From NCBI RefSeq assembly GCF_005239225.2, contig NC_133297.1, positions 14,062,147-14,126,146 of the forward strand: a stretch of DNA of 64,000 nucleotides. The letters are read 5' to 3'. This document shows positions 61,301 to 64,000 of the stretch, one piece after another. Origin of the DNA: Populus alba. Lineage: Eukaryota > Streptophyta > Magnoliopsida > Malpighiales > Salicaceae. The translations under genes and the position numbers were made by a program. The notes under the pieces were generated by a model, which did no database searches, was not told the DNA's origin, and worked only from the letters and a program-made list of their open reading frames with translations. How positions within the stretch are numbered: position 1 is the first letter of the stretch; every line of letters begins with the position of its first letter.

Positions 61301-64000
61301 AGATTATTGTTAGTAGGGTTGAAATGAGCTGAGCTTGCCAACAACACTGCTCAGCTTGTTTGTAAAACAAGGCTTGTTTTAGAATTAAGGCTGAACCAAA
61401 CAAGCATGGACTTGACCTGCTCAGCTTAAGAGCCTATCTATACAGATAAGAACCTCAATTCAGTCCTATGTTTTGACTTGTTGGAGATTAACAGCAAGTG
61501 AATTAAATAAGTTATGTTGAGTTGCCCATGTCAGAGTTCCAAAATTGAGCTTGCAGAGGCTGGTCAATAAAACATGCCAGTTAACGTGTGCGGAGCCTGT
61601 CCTTGAGCTGGCTTGTTGGAGCTCAATTTGAGCTTGAGCAAGTTTGAGCATTTGATCAATGTGACCTAGCTAATCCTGCAAGCATGTAGTAATTGGCTCG
61701 GCTCGGCTGAAGCCCTAACTTGTACCAGATATCCTAGTTTGGTTTTTTCTTTTTTAAGTTTATGGAAGTAACATGTGTCATTTTATATTTATATGATAAT
61801 AGTTCCTAAAGTATGTCTCTTAAGCAGGTCTTTTTGAAGGATACTGATGAGAGAGCATGTGCATATATTGCTGGTCCTGCACCAAATCGTTGGGGTTTCA
61901 CTGTTGATGGAAAAGACCTATTTGAGTCGATGAGTGGCATTTCAGTTACAGCTGGTGAGTTTTCTTTCTATAAGTAGAACTAATAAATTTGCTGCATGCA
62001 TTTTGATTCTTGGAAACCTTCTTAAGAATTAGTAAATTTGCTTCTTGAAAGACTTCTCAAGAGTTGCAAGGGCATAATGGAATGAATTAAGAAATAAAAA
62101 AAGGGAAGAACTGTGTTGCAAATGCTTGGATAAGTTGTTGTCAGGAAGGATGGGGATAGGAAAGTATTCCTTTATTCTTTGTGGTGTCATGCTTCAGGTG
62201 CTTTTAGGGGAGTTTCTTTAGCTGATATTCAGCAGAATTGGGCTGCTCATTTATGATATTCATTTTGCTTTATTATTTTGAAGGATTACTTATTCTCCAT
62301 CAAGCTTTTGTAGTTTTTTTGCCATTAATACATTCTTCTCTTATTTTAAAAAAAATATATATATTTGGGAAAAGTCCTTCATGTTTTACCCTTTATCACT
62401 TTTCTTGTAATCTTGTCCTGTATTCACCTGCTTATTTATTTTCCATCCTGAAATTTTGTCACTGAACAAGGATAGCCGAATAGCCTACCAGGGTAGCTGT
62501 TTTTAAGATGGAATTGTTTTAATATCTCTTCTAAAACCTGTATGTAAAATTAATGGTCATATATAATCATGTAAATAGGATATCTGTCTTAGTTAATTCA
62601 CTGCATTTTTAATACAATATTCTTCGAGGACCTGCAAGAAATGTTGCTCACTTTCCAGAAGGCATGGATTGTACGAGTAACCAATCGGTTTGGTTTCCAA
62701 TCTGTCTACTGAATTTTCATGTTGCATTTCTTTTGGATTGAAAACTGTTGATGTAGTCTGCTAACAGAAGATGGTGGTTGACAAGTTAATATAAAATGTA
62801 TTATTCAGGTTTACCTTTCTTTGTGAATATTGTCTGTTTCTCACTTACCCGTTAACCCCTAATAAACTGAAGTATGACTCGTAGGCGGTGTTTGGGAACG
62901 CAGTTTCGTTTCCCAAAAATTTGATTTTTTTTTTTTAATGTTTTCAGATCTTTTTAATATGCTGATATTAAATATAATTTTTTTTTTTTAAAAAAAAAAT
63001 TATTTTGATGCATTTTCGAGCGAAGAGCACTTTGAACTGCAACCGCTACCACTCCTAAACACCCCTGATAGCTGGCCAATGCTTTGCAGATGCACAACCA
63101 AATTCTGACCCACAGCAGATAGACAGTAAGGATGTCCAGAAGGATAAGCAAGGAAAACTTCGCAGTCATCCTCTTTTTTTTGGCATAACAATGGGGCTAC
63201 TGGCTGAGATCATAAATTCAAGGTAATTTTTCTGACTAACAGTGCTTAGGAAGCACATGCATCTATATGATATCACTGCATATTTTAGCAATTCACCATC
63301 ATGCATTCATCAACACGTGATATTCTGTTTCTTGCACGTGAAAGCATTCATCTAGAATAGCACCCGAGGGCATTTAGTCCAGTTGTTTTGTACTCTGTAA
63401 AACAGCTTCTCCCTAGGGATGAGGGGCCTTGCCACCCTAAACACAAACAAGTAGAGAAGTGTGTATTCATTTAATGCTACAAAAGTATTTTGGAAAGCTA
63501 TTAAAGTTTTTACTATTGTACCATGGATGCTCTGTGCATTTTACTCTTTGTCAACACTTCTTTCAAATCTCGAGCACAGATTAATAATTTTCTGAAGGAG
63601 CCTTTCTTGAAGCAAGATGGGACAGTAATCTTTTAGTTTTGAATTATGCAGCCTGAATCTGAATTATTTGTAGCTACCATAGCTATGAATTATTATTTTT
63701 TTCTTTCAGCAATATCTCTGTTTTGTGCAGGCTTTTTACCACAGTCAGGGATTCTCTTGGGTTGACATATGATGTATCGTTTGAGTTAAGCCTGTTTGAT
63801 AGGCTTAAGCTTGGATGGTATGTGGTATCAGTAACATCAACTCCAGGCAAGGTGGGGTTCATTTCCCTATATTTTCATCTAATAATCTATTTGTCTGTTC
63901 TGACTTACTCACTAGCTTTGGCTCTATTGACATGCAGGTACATAAAGCGGTTGATGCATGCAAAAGTGTTCTTAGAGGGTTGCATAGCAACAAGGTTGCC
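49362..64000 (+). CDS. SPP: Chloroplast stromal processing peptidase (M16 family), exons 1-21; continues past the right edge
   Basis: Zinc endopeptidase of the stroma that removes transit peptides from imported chloroplast precursors. In-frame exons: 49362-49552, 49724-49976, 51262-51503, 52658-52856, 53905-53952, 54109-54216, 54306-54494, 54605-54904, 56522-56623, 57150-57284, 57624-57848, 58412-58615, 58740-58910, 59287-59436, 60478-60615, 60759-60986, 61075-61227, 61828-61954, 63090-63222, 63731-63851 and 63938 onward, 1160 codons so far. The N-terminus is rich in Ser/Thr/Arg and low in acidic residues, as in a plastid transit peptide. The inverted zinc motif is exact: H252-M-I-E255-H256, then 76 residues, then E333 in VEKERRAILSEL. 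Family blocks KLHRGQLKNGLRYLILPNK and YFPANATLYIVGDID follow. The second M16 half contains IVGDFSEEEIE and VRDSLGLTYDVSFEL. About 100 residues are missing on the right. Confidence 0.96.
50940..50985. repeat. (AAAAAG)n microsatellite in SPP intron 2
   Basis: A-rich run followed by five or more AAAAAG units. Confidence 0.9.
61316..61719. mobile_element. Possible TIR element in SPP intron 17
   Basis: Left end TAGGGTTGAAATGAGCTGAG and right end, reversed, TTAGGGCTTCAGCCGAGCCG are imperfect inverted relatives. The interior repeats GAGCTTG/GCTCAGCTT-like phrases. No coding capacity and no clear target duplication, so the identification is tentative. Confidence 0.4.
62884..63064. mobile_element. 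MITE in SPP intron 18, next to exon 19
   Basis: Left end GGCGGTGTTTGGGAACGC and right end CAACCGCTACCACTCCTAAACACCCC form the family's inverted termini around an AT-rich core with 'gatgcattttcgagcgaagagcactttgaactgcaacc'. Its right edge is only about 25 nt before the exon 19 acceptor, so the branch point of intron 18 may lie inside or at the edge of the element. Confidence 0.7.

Overview
This window is plant nuclear DNA. It is AT-rich, its genes have many GT-AG introns, and the gaps are filled with decayed transposable elements. The protein families, the intron layout and a recurring miniature element whose ends read like CAACCGCTACCACACTACCAAACACACCC-type termini suggest a woody rosid, most likely poplar or another Salicaceae species. 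The species is an inference from remembered families, not from a database search.

Four protein-coding genes are supported exon by exon, and every splice junction keeps the reading frame. (1) 839-2726, minus: the first five coding exons of DNA topoisomerase 3-beta; the gene runs off the left edge. (2) 23000-25414, plus: a complete eight-exon bHLH transcription factor of the bHLH62/bHLH78 type, 568 aa. (3) 32180-40934, minus: a complete 17-exon phragmoplast kinesin of the KIN-12A/PAKRP1 type, 1289 aa. (4) 49362-64000, plus: the first 21 coding exons (1160 codons) of the chloroplast stromal processing peptidase, an M16 metallopeptidase; the gene runs off the right edge. Two of these intron-exon models can be tied to hallmark motifs at exact spacing: the HxxEH-76-E zinc site of the peptidase and the DxDxE toprim motif of the topoisomerase. 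The genes do not form a pathway. They are independent housekeeping, cell-division, plastid and regulatory genes, as is usual in a plant chromosome arm.

The gaps are 2.7-22.5 kb, 25.4-32.2 kb and 41-49.3 kb. They hold MITE-like elements, one short SINE-like element with a clear 17-bp target duplication, a decayed Copia retrotransposon (about 43.1-45.8 kb), a possible LTR fragment, several local tandem duplications of AT-rich sequence (periods about 116, 172, 257, 289, 308 and 365 bp) and microsatellites. No rRNA, tRNA, CRISPR or bacterial-type system was seen.

No wholly new biological system is visible. The observations most worth checking are a partial exon duplication that appears to supply the splice acceptor of topoisomerase exon 5, a perfect mitosis-specific activator (MSA) motif just upstream of the cytokinesis kinesin, a pair of upstream ORFs in the bHLH leader, and a MITE lying about 25 nt from the exon 19 acceptor of the stromal peptidase.
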